DNA of 64,000 bases from Pelargonium tetragonum (taxonomy: Eukaryota > Streptophyta > Magnoliopsida > Geraniales > Geraniaceae), in the NCBI GenBank assembly GCA_036897445.1, contig JAYMTL010000030.1, forward strand, positions 87,397 to 151,396. The letters are read 5' to 3'. A program made the position numbers and the translations under genes. A model generated the notes under the pieces. It ran no database searches and was not told the origin of the DNA. It worked only from the letters and a program-made list of their open reading frames with translations. This document shows positions 39,780 through 50,750 of the stretch, piece by piece; the stretch's first letter is position 1, and each line of letters opens with the position of its first letter.

Positions 39780-41210
39780 CATTAAAATATCCAATAAAGT
39801 CTAGTATAAAAAATAAGACCTTTTAAAGGATATAATAACTAGAATAAGCTACATTAGAACACTAACAACAGTAGGGTACAGTTTCTATAGGTATAGCTCT
39901 TACGTCTCCCTTAGCTCCTGCTTCCCTTCTTACTGCTTGTGCTATAACTCCTGTTCTTGTTACTGTTACTTCTAATGCTATAGCCCATAAGCCCAGTAAG
40001 TCAATTAAATCAAAAGAAGTGTGTCTATTCTATAGTGTAAGTCAGTCTACCTAAAAAATACCTATAACATAGACTCCTTCCTATTCTTATTAAGTTTGTT
40101 TCCTCCTTAGTGATAAAAGCAGAAAGAGGTATTATCCTTAAACTATCTATATCAATTACTAATAATAAACTAAGAAATCCTTCATAGGTAGGAATATAAT
40201 ATACTATAGATACAATAACTAAAAAATAGAATACAGTAACTACATTATTAATAGGTACAGGCTAGACTAAGATACTAGCTACGAGGAATCCTAACATCAA
40301 CAGCAAGAAGAAAACCCATATCAATAAGAGAGATTTCTTTATAGCCCATAGGAGAAATAGAAGACTCTTCTAATAAATTCTAATAAAAAAGAAAAAGAAA
40401 TAAAAGAGAAGTTTAGTGCCTATTGCGTAAGTCAATCTATAAATACTTATAACAAGAACCTTGCCTTAAGTCGGTAAGGAGAGTGTATAATCAATCTTTC
40501 TAAGGCACTCTTTTCTATATGGCAATAACAACTAACTAATAAAAAAGGGTAATTAACTTAAACGAATATAACCCGTTTTCTATTCCCTACATACAAAACT
40601 ATGAGAAATTTTATACCTAATAACACTAAAACAAGAATGAATACTATAAATCCTAGGATAAGTACAGGCTTCAAGAAGACAGGTATAGCTAGGAAAGTTA
40701 TAGGTTATAAGGAAGGGTTGGTAGAGAGTGCAAGCTATAAACAGGTACAATAGACATAGCTCTTAAGAAAGTTATGATACAGAAGAAATAAGTTAATGAG
40801 CCTTTACAAATTAGGTTGTGCCAGATATTTATTCCTAATTATGCCTTTAATGTTTTCATGGGAAAAGGGGGTTTCTAGGTTTAGTTCCGGGTCTTGGGCT
40901 TTTTAAGTCATAGGTGGGTTTTTTTTCTAGGTAAGTCGGTTTACTTAATAAACATGCATTAGCCTCTATGTTCCGGTCGGTAACGCTGAATATCTCCTGT
41001 ACTATTAAAGCCCTAACTTCTTTAACAATAAGAACAGGGAGCAAGAGGCCCTTTCAACGGAACTGCAATGACTATACCGAAGAAACTTTATTATATTTAA
41101 TATGTACGACTATAACTACAAAATACTTATAGAGTAATACTTAATACTCAATTTCCTAACAACAAGACTAGCTACAATAGGAAACTCCTAACCTAAGAAG
41201 ATACAGAAAA
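39780..41210. repeat. TG-depleted island, possible decayed repeat
   Basis: From about 40113 to 40415 the plus strand contains no TG dinucleotide but about thirteen CA, and TAA, CTA and ATA strings abound. Loss of TG with gain of TA on one strand equals C-to-T change at CpA on the other, the RIP pattern of filamentous fungi (inferred). The start of the island (39875-40051) holds a 59-codon stop-free frame rich in Ala, Leu, Thr, Val and Ser with mostly T-ending codons, which looks like a fragment of former coding sequence. The middle (40856-41044, minus strand) has a 62-codon frame of mixed composition. No terminal repeats or target duplications were found. A short stretch near 39884 resembles 49387-49405 in another island. 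Confidence 0.4.
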
Positions 41211-44200
41211 GGAAGCAATTGACACTTGAGACTCTAATTTCTGAGATAAGCAATGCTTTCAATTTCAAAGACAAAGCTTTGTAAATCCAAAAAGTAGGAA
41301 AACCTTTTTTAAGTATTATTGAAGCTAGAACTTAGGATTCTCTACGCGAGGTAAGATAATCCAGGTATATGCTTACTCCCTTTTTATATTTATATAGCGG
41401 GGCATCAAAATTCCGGTAAGAGAAGACCCAGAAGAAGATTAACACAATACATAGGAATATTGTATAGACTTACAATAAAACAAGTAAGGCATATGTAGAC
41501 TAGTCCTAGCATAAGGTTACTAAGGAGAACTCCTACAACCCCTAAGAATCTCTATTTTATATACTAATAAACTAAGAAGAGATTTTTATCCTTACAAAAC
41601 AAAGAGCAGTCCTATTTCTACGAGTGTCTTGTATCGTATACTTTCTAAAAATGTAAATTCTCGAACTTATAACTCTAGAATCCTGTCCAGAAGGCTGACT
41701 AAGAGGCCAGATCTAATAAGTGTGTGGTGCACTAGAAGAGCGCAGGGAAGCTTAAGGTTATAGGTCAAAGTTTTGTATTACCCTTCACTCTGGCCCTGGG
41801 GGTACTGGTTAAAAGTAGTTTTATACATTTCAACTTCTTTGGCTACTTACTGAAAAATAAGTATCGGCTACAGATACAGAAAACCTTAAGTAGGGGCCCC
41901 TTAGTAAAGAAAGAAAGCCCCCAAAAATAGAAATGCAGGACCCATCATATAGGAGTTGGGAGTGCCGGACTTTCCTAGGACTAGTGAACACCCACCCATA
42001 AAAAGCCTCCTAGAAATAGAATTTATAAACAACAGGAACTCGTGAAGAGAAGCGGAGTTAGTTTACTTTTAATTAAGTAGAGAAGAGCTTTTAAGTTGAA
42101 CTAAACCTTAGCCGATTAGAACCTTTTCTGTTATTCTTTTGGTTATATCGGTTTCAGAACCCTGCAGAGTTTTTCAGAGCTACCCGTACCCCTTGAATGA
42201 AAATTTGCACCTACTAACTTTATCAGTAAGAAATTCTTAACCGGGTACTTGTGGAATTTTGGGGGAGTCTTTTATTTTTAGGCTCCTTACAGGATTATGA
42301 AACCCTTTTAGAAAAAGAGGTTAGTGTGTAAAGGAATCTCTAGCATAAACTCTTAGTAAAAACAAGCTTACGGCAAGGAGAAGATAGCCCTCGTGGAACA
42401 AAATCCTGAGACTAGCAAATTTCAAATTCTTGAATTGAGTTCTAGCTTTTAATTACCTAATATTCACTAAAGCATAGTTACCTTATTTTAAGCCCTAAAA
42501 AAAGAGAAGCACTTCTTTAATTTAATTAGTCTAACTTACTTAGGAGCAACTCTGGCTATGTATAAAGCAAAGGAATAAAAACACAAGACAAAGTTATGAG
42601 ATGTTCTTTATTTAAAGTGGATTTTTCTTCACAGAAAGCTATAGATAGTTACAAATTTACTAAAGTCCGAAACTTCCAGCTAGCATAGTTGTCGTACTTA
42701 CTCATTTAAGCAGTTAAAAAGGTGTTTTTTGTATTAAGGCATGCGTCAAAGCTTCAAAAAAAAATTCCTAAGAAAAAACTTTGTAAGTTCTACACCTTAC
42801 TAACTAAATCTCTCTGCAGCATTATCCTTAATTATTTGTCGGCTTTACTACTCAATTTTACTAAGTATTTTCGACAATCTATTATATTTACCCGTTCGCT
42901 TTACTCCTAAGGAAGGGACGGAAGTGTGGCTCAAGGGAGACCTTTAAGTCATAATAGGCAGCCTGTTTTCTGGTAATTTAGACTTTAGTTCTGCCGGTTT
43001 ATAGCTAGCTAGGGTATCCCTTGGTTGTCTAGATACAAGAAAAGTGCTTATTATAAAAAGAAAAATTCACAAGTACAAGTATCCCTGTTACGTTACAATA
43101 ATTTTGTCTGGTATTCTCCGCAGAGTAGAAGAAAGAATATTGCTTTGTAAATTTGGTATATGATACTATAACAGAGTTAAATACAGAGAAATTCTTTTGT
43201 TTTAAAAATCCATGCGGCACCAAAAATTCTGTGGGGCTTTTCTTTTTTTATGGAAAGGGGGCTCCTTGGCTTTAAGCCGGGACTATTCTAGCCTCACTTA
43301 TTTAAACATTTCTATCTATCTAAGATACCACATTTAAATTTCATTTAAGTCGGGTTTCTTCTTAAACTTAGCTTTAGCTCATAAAAGGACAAGATAAAAT
43401 TGTTAATATTTAATATGTGTAAGAATTCCAAGAAAAACGGGGCCTTTTGTCTAGAAAAAGAAGTGCTGTCAGTAAAAGGGGGCTTTTGCTAAATCTAGTA
43501 CAAAAAAACCTAGCTTGGTGGCAGTTGTACCCAGTAAATAAGCAGCAGAATGTGAGTTTTGTTAAGAAGAAAGGCGAGCCTCTTTTCGGCTTTAGCAATT
43601 ACCCAAGTATTATGGTAGCACAGCAAGAGCTTTTATATTAATAGAGTGACTCCGATAAAAAAGGCTTTATACCCTAGATAGATTTAAAATATAGAGTTTT
43701 AAGACTTAGGGAATCCCCTTTTATTCCTTAGTGAGGGGCTGAATTGTATACTTTAGAAGTTGTCCTTTAATGTAGCGATTTCCTTGCTCTCAAATAAAAA
43801 AGCCTTTATTAATTACTTATTAAGTAACTATACTTAGTATTAGTGGACCACGAGGTTCTGAAATCTAGAGCCTCTAAGCGTATAAAAGGTTTAAATTAGC
43901 TCCTTTTTCTTCTCTTCTAAATAAACCTAATTGAAGAACTCCTTACACCAAAGCCATAGGGCCTTCGTCTTTTTTATTGGGGTTTACAGGACTTCTTTTT
44001 ATCCTATATTAACAGTGCGGGTTATTAATTTAAAATACTTTGGACTTCGACGTAGTTTTTTTTAATAAGGATTCTACACTAATTACTTACCGGAAGTTCT
44101 TAAACTAACTTAACAAGACTAAAGCTCCTTAAAGCAGCAGTTCTGTAAATGTTCCTTATCTAGATCTAGAAAACCCAACGGAAAGCAATCCCTTTTTCTT

Positions 44201-46020
44201 TATATAAATATTTGAAACTACTACGGAATTAAAAATATTCTAGTAGCGAACTCCATTTAACACTTGTTAGGACCTTGCTCTTCCTTGGCAAATGTAAGTT
44301 TTACCGAGCCATATCTTTTTCAAACCTGATGTATTCTACTTTCTAAAGCTTTGACTTTTGGTCAAGATTAAACTTAGACTAGCTGCCCTGTTAACTAAAC
44401 AAAAAAGGATTCCGGAGGGCTTCCTATTGAATTAATTTCGAGTACTAGAATCGCTTTATATGGGGATCCTTCCTTCTTATATCTTATATTCAAGCTGCAT
44501 CTTCTTTCTCGGTAAAGGACAAGGCCTGGGGTTGGAATCCGCCAAATTTCGCTCTAATTGCATCCTTTTTTGTTTTAGTTTTCGTACATCTCTTACATTT
44601 TTATAAGGAATAACCCTCTTGTTAGTAACTGCGGGATCCATCCTAGGGTTTGGTTTTTCAAAGATTTTTAAGTTTAAGTGTAAGAATATAAGGAAATCCT
44701 AGGATCTTAAACTTCCCCGAAACTTAGTAAAGTAAAGCCCCTTTAGCTATCAACCTTTGTAATACTGGCTGGGTTAAGGATTGCAAGATTAATTTAATAT
44801 TTTTTTGCAAGCATTCCAATTATATACCTAAATGTTAGAAGACTAATACTTCACGGGAAGCCTTTTTTGTATCTTGTTATAGTATTTCTAAGCCCTTACT
44901 TAATATCAGTGAAAAAACTATCCTACGGATAAATTCCGGGTCTAAAAAAGGTTAGCAATTTTTGAATTAAGAGAATCCTGGTTTACTCAAAGTCATTTGA
45001 AGCCCAACGAAGTACTCTAATATTTCAAAGGGGTGTCTCCTGGTGGTTCCCTTATTTAATTTAGAATAAACATTTATATCTATTTGTTTTGTATTGTACA
45101 ACTAAAAAATCTTACTAAGAAGAACATATTAAATTCTCGTTTAAGCACAAACCATAGCAACTACTTGAATAGAATTGTAACCTATGCGGATTCCTTAAAT
45201 TGATCGGAACAGGCCTAATCTTCCCCTCTTAATTTAATTACTATCTTGTAAGTTTCTTTACCAGAAAATAGAAATTAACCAACAGATTTTTTAGGTTTAG
45301 TATATTATATCCCCACATAGAAGAATCTAAATTCTTTAAAGTTAAAATACAAGTCACCGAATCTCTTAATTATCATGAGTATATTTGTAGATATTCAGCC
45401 TAGAGCTCCGGGGTTACAATAGAGGCTTTCCTAAAAAGGGAACCCAGTATATATTAATGGGATTTTTTTATAGCTGAGTTGAAAGATAAAAGAGAAGTAT
45501 TTAAACTTTACACAAAATCCGAATTATCAAAAATTTGCCCTACTAAGTATAAAAATATGCGGCAAACAGAATTCCCTAAGTAACTTAAGACACCCCTGAA
45601 AAAGGGAGACTCCCCCAAATATTTGATAATAAAATAAAGTCCGGGCACATGCTAAGGAGGGAGCTAACCTCTCTTATGAAGATGTTGTAATAAAAATTAT
45701 CAGTAGAAAAGGCGAGCCCTCCCCGCAAAAGTCTTTTTACACACTCTTAAACAAAGTTTTTATTACTAGAACCCTTTTTTGAACAGTTAAAGTAAATTCA
45801 GAACTCGAGAAGCTAGCTCCTTTACTAAACTAAAAGCGCGAAATCTTCCTTTGGATTTTGTTCGTCGAGTAACTTTAACGAAGTTTCCAAAGTTATAGGG
45901 GAACTTAAAATCTTAAACCCAGATATAGTATTGGGCAGAGGTGCCCGGTATAGCGCAGTAATTTAAGGGATCCTCATATAAAAGAGACAAACTTTCTTAT
46001 AAAACCCAGCCAGTCTATTC
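41211..46020. other. Gene-free AT-rich DNA (class 1)
   Basis: Switch motifs return (GGGGCCCC at 41893, GGGGATCC near 44463, GGGATCC near 44633 and 45967) and the dinucleotide asymmetry disappears. No gene can be supported. Frames at 43410-43641 overlap on opposite strands and are about 62-64 codons, as expected by chance. A 15-nt near-palindrome TTACTTA-T-TAAGTAA lies at 43813-43827. Confidence 0.5.
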
Positions 46021-46560
46021 TATACTCAGAAAAAACCCATAGTATCCGCTTAGCTATACCTATCTCTTATTCATTTTCCTACTTACTTGCTTTCTTAGTT
46101 GTACTCTTCTTATGCTTAGGAAATAGGAGTTTGAGATAGTATGGTAGCAAGCAAATTTTGGATATCCAGGTTGTCTTGTTTTTAGTAGTAATTATATATA
46201 ATGTATTGTTTTAAGTTAGGATGTACCATTTCTCTTGTTATTGGTAATTATAGAGTATACAAACCTTAGATATTGGAAAGAGTCCTTATACCCGGCTTGA
46301 GGTATCCGGAGGAAGAGAGATGTAAGAAGTATACACGATACTACCCACTTACGTTATAGTGCACACCCTTTCTATTGATGACCTAACTCCTGCACCTTGC
46401 TCTTTCTTAAAAGCTAAAAGAGTCTGTACCATACTCCCCTTTATTAATAATACCTTTCCGAATATCTTATACGCTCTCAATCTTTATTACTTAATTACTA
46501 TTCTTAGCCCTAAAGTTTAGAAAGCTCCGAAGGATTTTATACCTTAGTTAAAAGATTCAA
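46021..46560. repeat. CA-poor island, possible decayed repeat
   Basis: Between 46081 and 46320 there are about fifteen TG but only about five CA dinucleotides, and purine/pyrimidine switches thin out. A 25-nt block at 46090-46114 matches 50136-50160 at 23 positions, linking this island with the one at 50.0-50.75 kb, which is depleted in the same dinucleotide. I read these as two remnants of one dispersed repeat. The element type is unknown and its ends are not visible. Confidence 0.35.
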
Positions 46561-48529
46561 AACTTGTAATATCGAAAGGGTTAAGGTTATCTTTTACATA
46601 CTACAACACTAAAACTGAGTCTTACTTACCTCCCTAAACCTGAGAATGCTCAAAAAAAGGGAAGGGTAACCCAGACTCTTTACCCTTTTTACCTTATAAA
46701 GGTTTCCTTTACTTGCTTAAAAATATACAAATAGGAACTCCTGCTACAAAACTCTTAGAAATTTCTTTAAACACTTTAGTGACAGGCACAGAATCCCAAA
46801 GAAAAAGACAAAATTGACCTTTATCCCCTGTTTAGCCGCTCTCGCTGGCGATGGCCTGAGACTTTTAGAGTTGATATTCCCTATATTTAGAATCCCTCGA
46901 AAGCTTAACCTCTGGAATTGGAAAAAGCAAACCCCTTTTATATTATACAAGTACCCGATAAAAGCCTATACTCCTAAAAGCTTTTTCAGAGTTCTGGGAA
47001 ATGCAATATATTGCTCTTAATTAAGAAAAGCTCCCGGCTGAGTGTTAACACAAGGGGGTAAGATGGAAAGCCTTTAGGGGCCTCTAAAAGCTAAATCTTC
47101 CTTTAACCTTTTTTAAAGTCAGACCCTTTTTCATAGAGGTCCTTATTTCCTATTTCTAGGCTATATTTAATTAAATTAGCAAATTTCAGCAAAAAATTTC
47201 ATTTTATAAAAAAGAACCCCAGAAGTCGGGTGCCTTTAACAAGCCTTAAAACGCACGAAAACTGCCATTAGAATAGGTTTTAAGAATCTGGAGGTAAAGA
47301 TTTTTTAAGTAACCTCCCTTAGTCTTAGACAAATATCTATATAAGTTAAAGAATCGCCGACCGCTAGGGAAATAAAGACTCCTCAAATTTCCTTGGCAGA
47401 ACCCATATTCTCAAGCGGGTGTTATCTGTTGTTTCCGGGTCCAAAAGTATAAAAACAAGGTACCTAAAGTTGCGATATAAAGTCTTTTTTTGAGCTTTTA
47501 CCGAACTGTTTAGCAGTTTAAAATTGAAACTTTTGCAGTACTAGAGCGCAAACCAAAAAAGTGGCGGGTATATTTGCGGAGAAGTTACTCATCTAACCAA
47601 GAATCTTGTACATAACGAATGACTCAAGTTCCCTATTTGTAAAGGTACCGTTCCCTGATTAGTATATTCCGGAAAAGGAGACAATAACATTCTCTTAGCA
47701 TGCCCCTAAGGAAGAACTCCCACATCAAGGGCAATCTGTGGTTAAGCAATAAACTCACTCATATGGAAGAAATCTGTTGTTTAGTAGTATATATAAGCAA
47801 TAGGAATATATAGCAAAGCCTTACTAGTTTCTCTTACTAAATCCAGGCATAACGGAAAAAGAATTCTTAGGTTCAAATCATATACTATTACTTAAAACGG
47901 GTTTTCTAGATAACTTTGAAAGCTGGACCGACAGAATAAAATTGGCTCAGGTCAACCTAAAAAAGACTCCTACTTTATTTAGTGCTTAAACATTTCATTA
48001 GATTAAGTTAAATGCGGGAATCCTAAAAATTTCCGGAAGTTATACAAAACTGTCCTTAAGCGGGGTTCCTTTTTCCTTCCGGGAATCCCGGGGGAATTCT
48101 AGATTTTAAGTTTAAGCTAAGGGGTATAAAAAGAGCCCAGAAAAGGAGATCCTCGGGATAAGTAACTCAAGTAGTAGTCTATAAAAAAGAGAAAACGGAG
48201 TATAAGTGGATTCTTTGCAAAAGTCAGTTAGTTTCCTTAGAATCTCAAAGTCTTAAAGCTGTCGTCTAGAACTAGAATAAAAAAAGGAACTCTTTATAGT
48301 TATAGGATATAGGACTAAGCAACTAAGAATATTTTTGTATTTAGCTTCAGTAGGGCCCTGATCCCAATACTAATCCTGGATATTTCTCTAGAGCGTACTT
48401 TGTAAAAGGTCTCAATTTCTGGCATATTGGGATTGGCGTAGCTAGCAGTTCCTGGTCTCTGAAGAAGTTAACCCCTTATTTTGACTATCGAGGCAGTTTC
48501 TAAAATAAATATAATGATATAATATAAAG
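46561..48529. other. Gene-free AT-rich DNA (class 1)
   Basis: No gene can be supported. Two overlapping opposite-strand frames at 46744-47020 (68 codons each) are shadows of the same stretch and resemble no family. Switch motifs are dense, for example CCGGGAATCCCGG at 48080-48092 and GGGCCC at 48353. Confidence 0.5.
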
Positions 48530-49420
48530 TATGCGCTCACACTACAGTCGGGAATAATGATTTACTCCTATATTCCTATAAGGCCTTATCCTCCTAAAAA
48601 AAAGGGAACAAGCGGAGTCCCTCCTAATACACCTATTCTAACTTACTAATAAAAGAGATAGAAAAAAGGGTCAGGCTTTGCCTGACCTTCCTACTACTAC
48701 ACATCTCTCTAATAACTAATGTAATAAGATACTAAACTATAGAATCTGTATCTATTAGTTAGACTTCTTTCTCTAAATCCTAGTAATAATCCTAAGAGGA
48801 AGGCTGCCCTGTCTACAGTAGCTCCCATACTTCTAAGTCTATGCTGGAATCCCTAAAGGCTATCCCATAATACAAAGAGTTTAGCTGCAGTCTAAAGCTC
48901 TTAAAAGAGTAAAGTACATTAAAAACGAAGTCTAGTAAGTGGATAGATAGAAAGAAGAAAAGAACAAGTAAGTCAATAATGAAGAAGCCCTTGGTGAGTA
49001 AGAATAAGTAGTTGAGTTGTGTTATAAGGTATCCATTTCTATTGAATATACTATCACTAATTACATTACCTCCGTTACACTGCAGTCGGGAGTATAGACA
49101 CTATAAAGCACCTGTTAAGACTGTATACTCATTAGCGAGAAGCTCCATAAGACAAGAGTAACATCTCTTAGAACAATTAAACTCTCCTATACTATCTAGC
49201 AACTAGTACAAACAATTAGAACTACAATACATTATCTTATACAGTATAGGTAATACTGTAGCTACAATAAGACAGTAATACAGGGAATACAATAATACAA
49301 TAGAACCTATAAGACAAATAACTAATACACTAGCTACACTAAGCAACCCATAACACCATAACAACGGGTATCGGAATCTCTCTATCTCTATAGTAGCTCT
49401 TACTCCTTTTCTTAAAACAC
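48530..49420. repeat. TG-depleted island with repeated 18-mer
   Basis: From 49141 to 49380 the plus strand has one TG and more than twenty CA dinucleotides, a strong RIP-like asymmetry. An 18-nt block at 48539-48556 recurs in direct orientation at 49077-49094 with two differences, both A/G transitions, as expected for two copies mutated by the same process. An 8-bp hairpin with a 3-nt loop lies at 48669-48687. The 14-mer TAATTACATTACCT at 49058-49071 is shared with 50.1 kb. No open frame survives. It is probably a remnant of a transposable element, but no diagnostic protein or terminal repeat remains to name it. Confidence 0.4.
48669..48687. repeat. Perfect hairpin GGTCAGGC / GCCTGACC
   Basis: An 8-bp GC-rich stem with loop TTT stands in a strongly AT-rich island, preceded by A6GG and followed by TTCC. 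The GC content is out of keeping with its surroundings. It may be a structural feature of the ancestral repeat. No gene is close enough for it to act as a terminator. Confidence 0.7.
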
Positions 49421-49440
49421 GCTTTAATATTTAAAACTTA

Positions 49441-49520
49441 GGTGGAAATTTTCTTTTGCAAAAGCTTTAGACTTTTTTAACTTGGTGATACCAGGTTCAA
49501 AAGCAGGTGTTACAAGAAGT
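49441..49520 (+). pseudogene. tRNA-like relic, possibly lysine type
   Basis: The segment contains GCTTTAGACTTTTTTAACTT, which resembles a lysine tRNA D-stem to anticodon-loop transition. This is followed at the right distance by GGTGATACCAGGTTCAAAAG, which resembles the variable loop and T arm. Stems are poorly paired and no acceptor stem can be drawn. It sits just outside the TG-depleted island. It may be a decayed tRNA or a chance resemblance. Confidence 0.25.
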
Positions 49521-49979
49521 AAATTAGAAATTTCACCAGAATTTAACATAGCAAATTTAGAGTTACTTCCCCTTTATTTAATTTACTTAACTCTTTTTTA
49601 TAGGCCTTGTAACTTTTAATGAAGCGAGGTGCATAAAATACATCAAAGCAGACCCCTGTGAATATCCCTATATTCCACTAGATCCAAAGCTAAACAAGGA
49701 ATGAATCCTTGTTTCCTTCAAAAATTCCTTGTGACCTGACTACTCGAAAGCCCGGATGGATCAGAAAGAGAAGAAAACTACCTAGACCTTTTTTAGAAGC
49801 TAGAATACTCTGTGTCAGTATCTTATATTCTTCAAAGATAGACTTCTTTAGTCCTTATTACAAAAGACTTCGGCTTCACCTTTCCCTAATAATGTAATTA
49901 GAACGAGAATATCAAGAAACCCCTTACATTTGTTAAGACTTTCCTTAGGATTTTGTTCGGGTTTGTCAAATACTACGTT

Positions 49980-50750
49980 GTACTATCTTGTTTAGGAGCT
50001 ATACCTATCTAGGAACCCTACCCATTTATACCTTATACATCATAACTCTCTTTTGAGCTAGACATGTACTTGGATTCTGTATACCTTTCTTAATTACATT
50101 ACCTTTCGTACCTAGACTTCTCCTTAGAGCTATAACTTTCTTGGTTGTACTCTTATTATGGACTATATACGTAATACCTCTTATGGGGCGGCTTATTGTT
50201 CCAGTCTGTACTTATCTTATGAGACTTACTTATTGCTGACTTAGTAATACCTACTTAAGAACTTGACTTTTTTTACTCTTTGTTAACTAGATTTGAGAAG
50301 TTAGAGGCCTTGAAAAGTCTATACCTATACTTTTACTGTTCTTGGGCTTTTACTTTATATATTTTATTCCAGTTCCAGGGATTCCTTGTTTAGAAGCTCA
50401 AAAAGCTGCTATACTGTTTGATTTAGTGGACTTACTTATTTAAAAACTTAGAGAATTTCTGTCTAAAAAGCGAATCTACCTAATGAAGGAGAAAGTTTCT
50501 TGCTTATTAGCCACTAAACCCGGTTAAACTTTAGCTGTAAAACACAGATTTAGGAAACCCAATACTCTAGACACAGGACTTTTATAAAGGTTGGCTACAT
50601 AAGAAGAATAAAGACAGAGACACCGCTCCTTATATCTTTACTATTTACCTTATTATTTCCTAGATACTCTTCTTTTTTAAAGCTACTTTATAGACTAAAA
50701 CCCTTCCTTGGTTAGAGCTAATTCCTAGTTATTATATTAGGACCTTCCTT
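49980..50750. repeat. CA-depleted island, possible decayed repeat
   Basis: Between 50101 and 50280 there is about one CA against about ten TG. Switch motifs are scarce. The plus strand is rich in CTT, ACT and TAT triplets; the minus strand reads as Lys, Ser, Glu and Tyr codons interrupted by TAA and TAG, as if a charged low-complexity coding sequence had been riddled with C-to-T or G-to-A stops. The block 50136-50160 matches 46090-46114 at 23 of 25 bases, and 50089-50104 is identical to 12140-12155. It is most likely a mutated dispersed repeat. Family and boundaries are unknown. Confidence 0.4.

Noticed and set aside
47870-47878. T-loop string GGTTCAAAT considered as a tRNA
   Set aside because: The T stem pairs at only about half its positions and no D-arm or acceptor-like sequence lies at the right distance; kept only in the count of the 9-mer.
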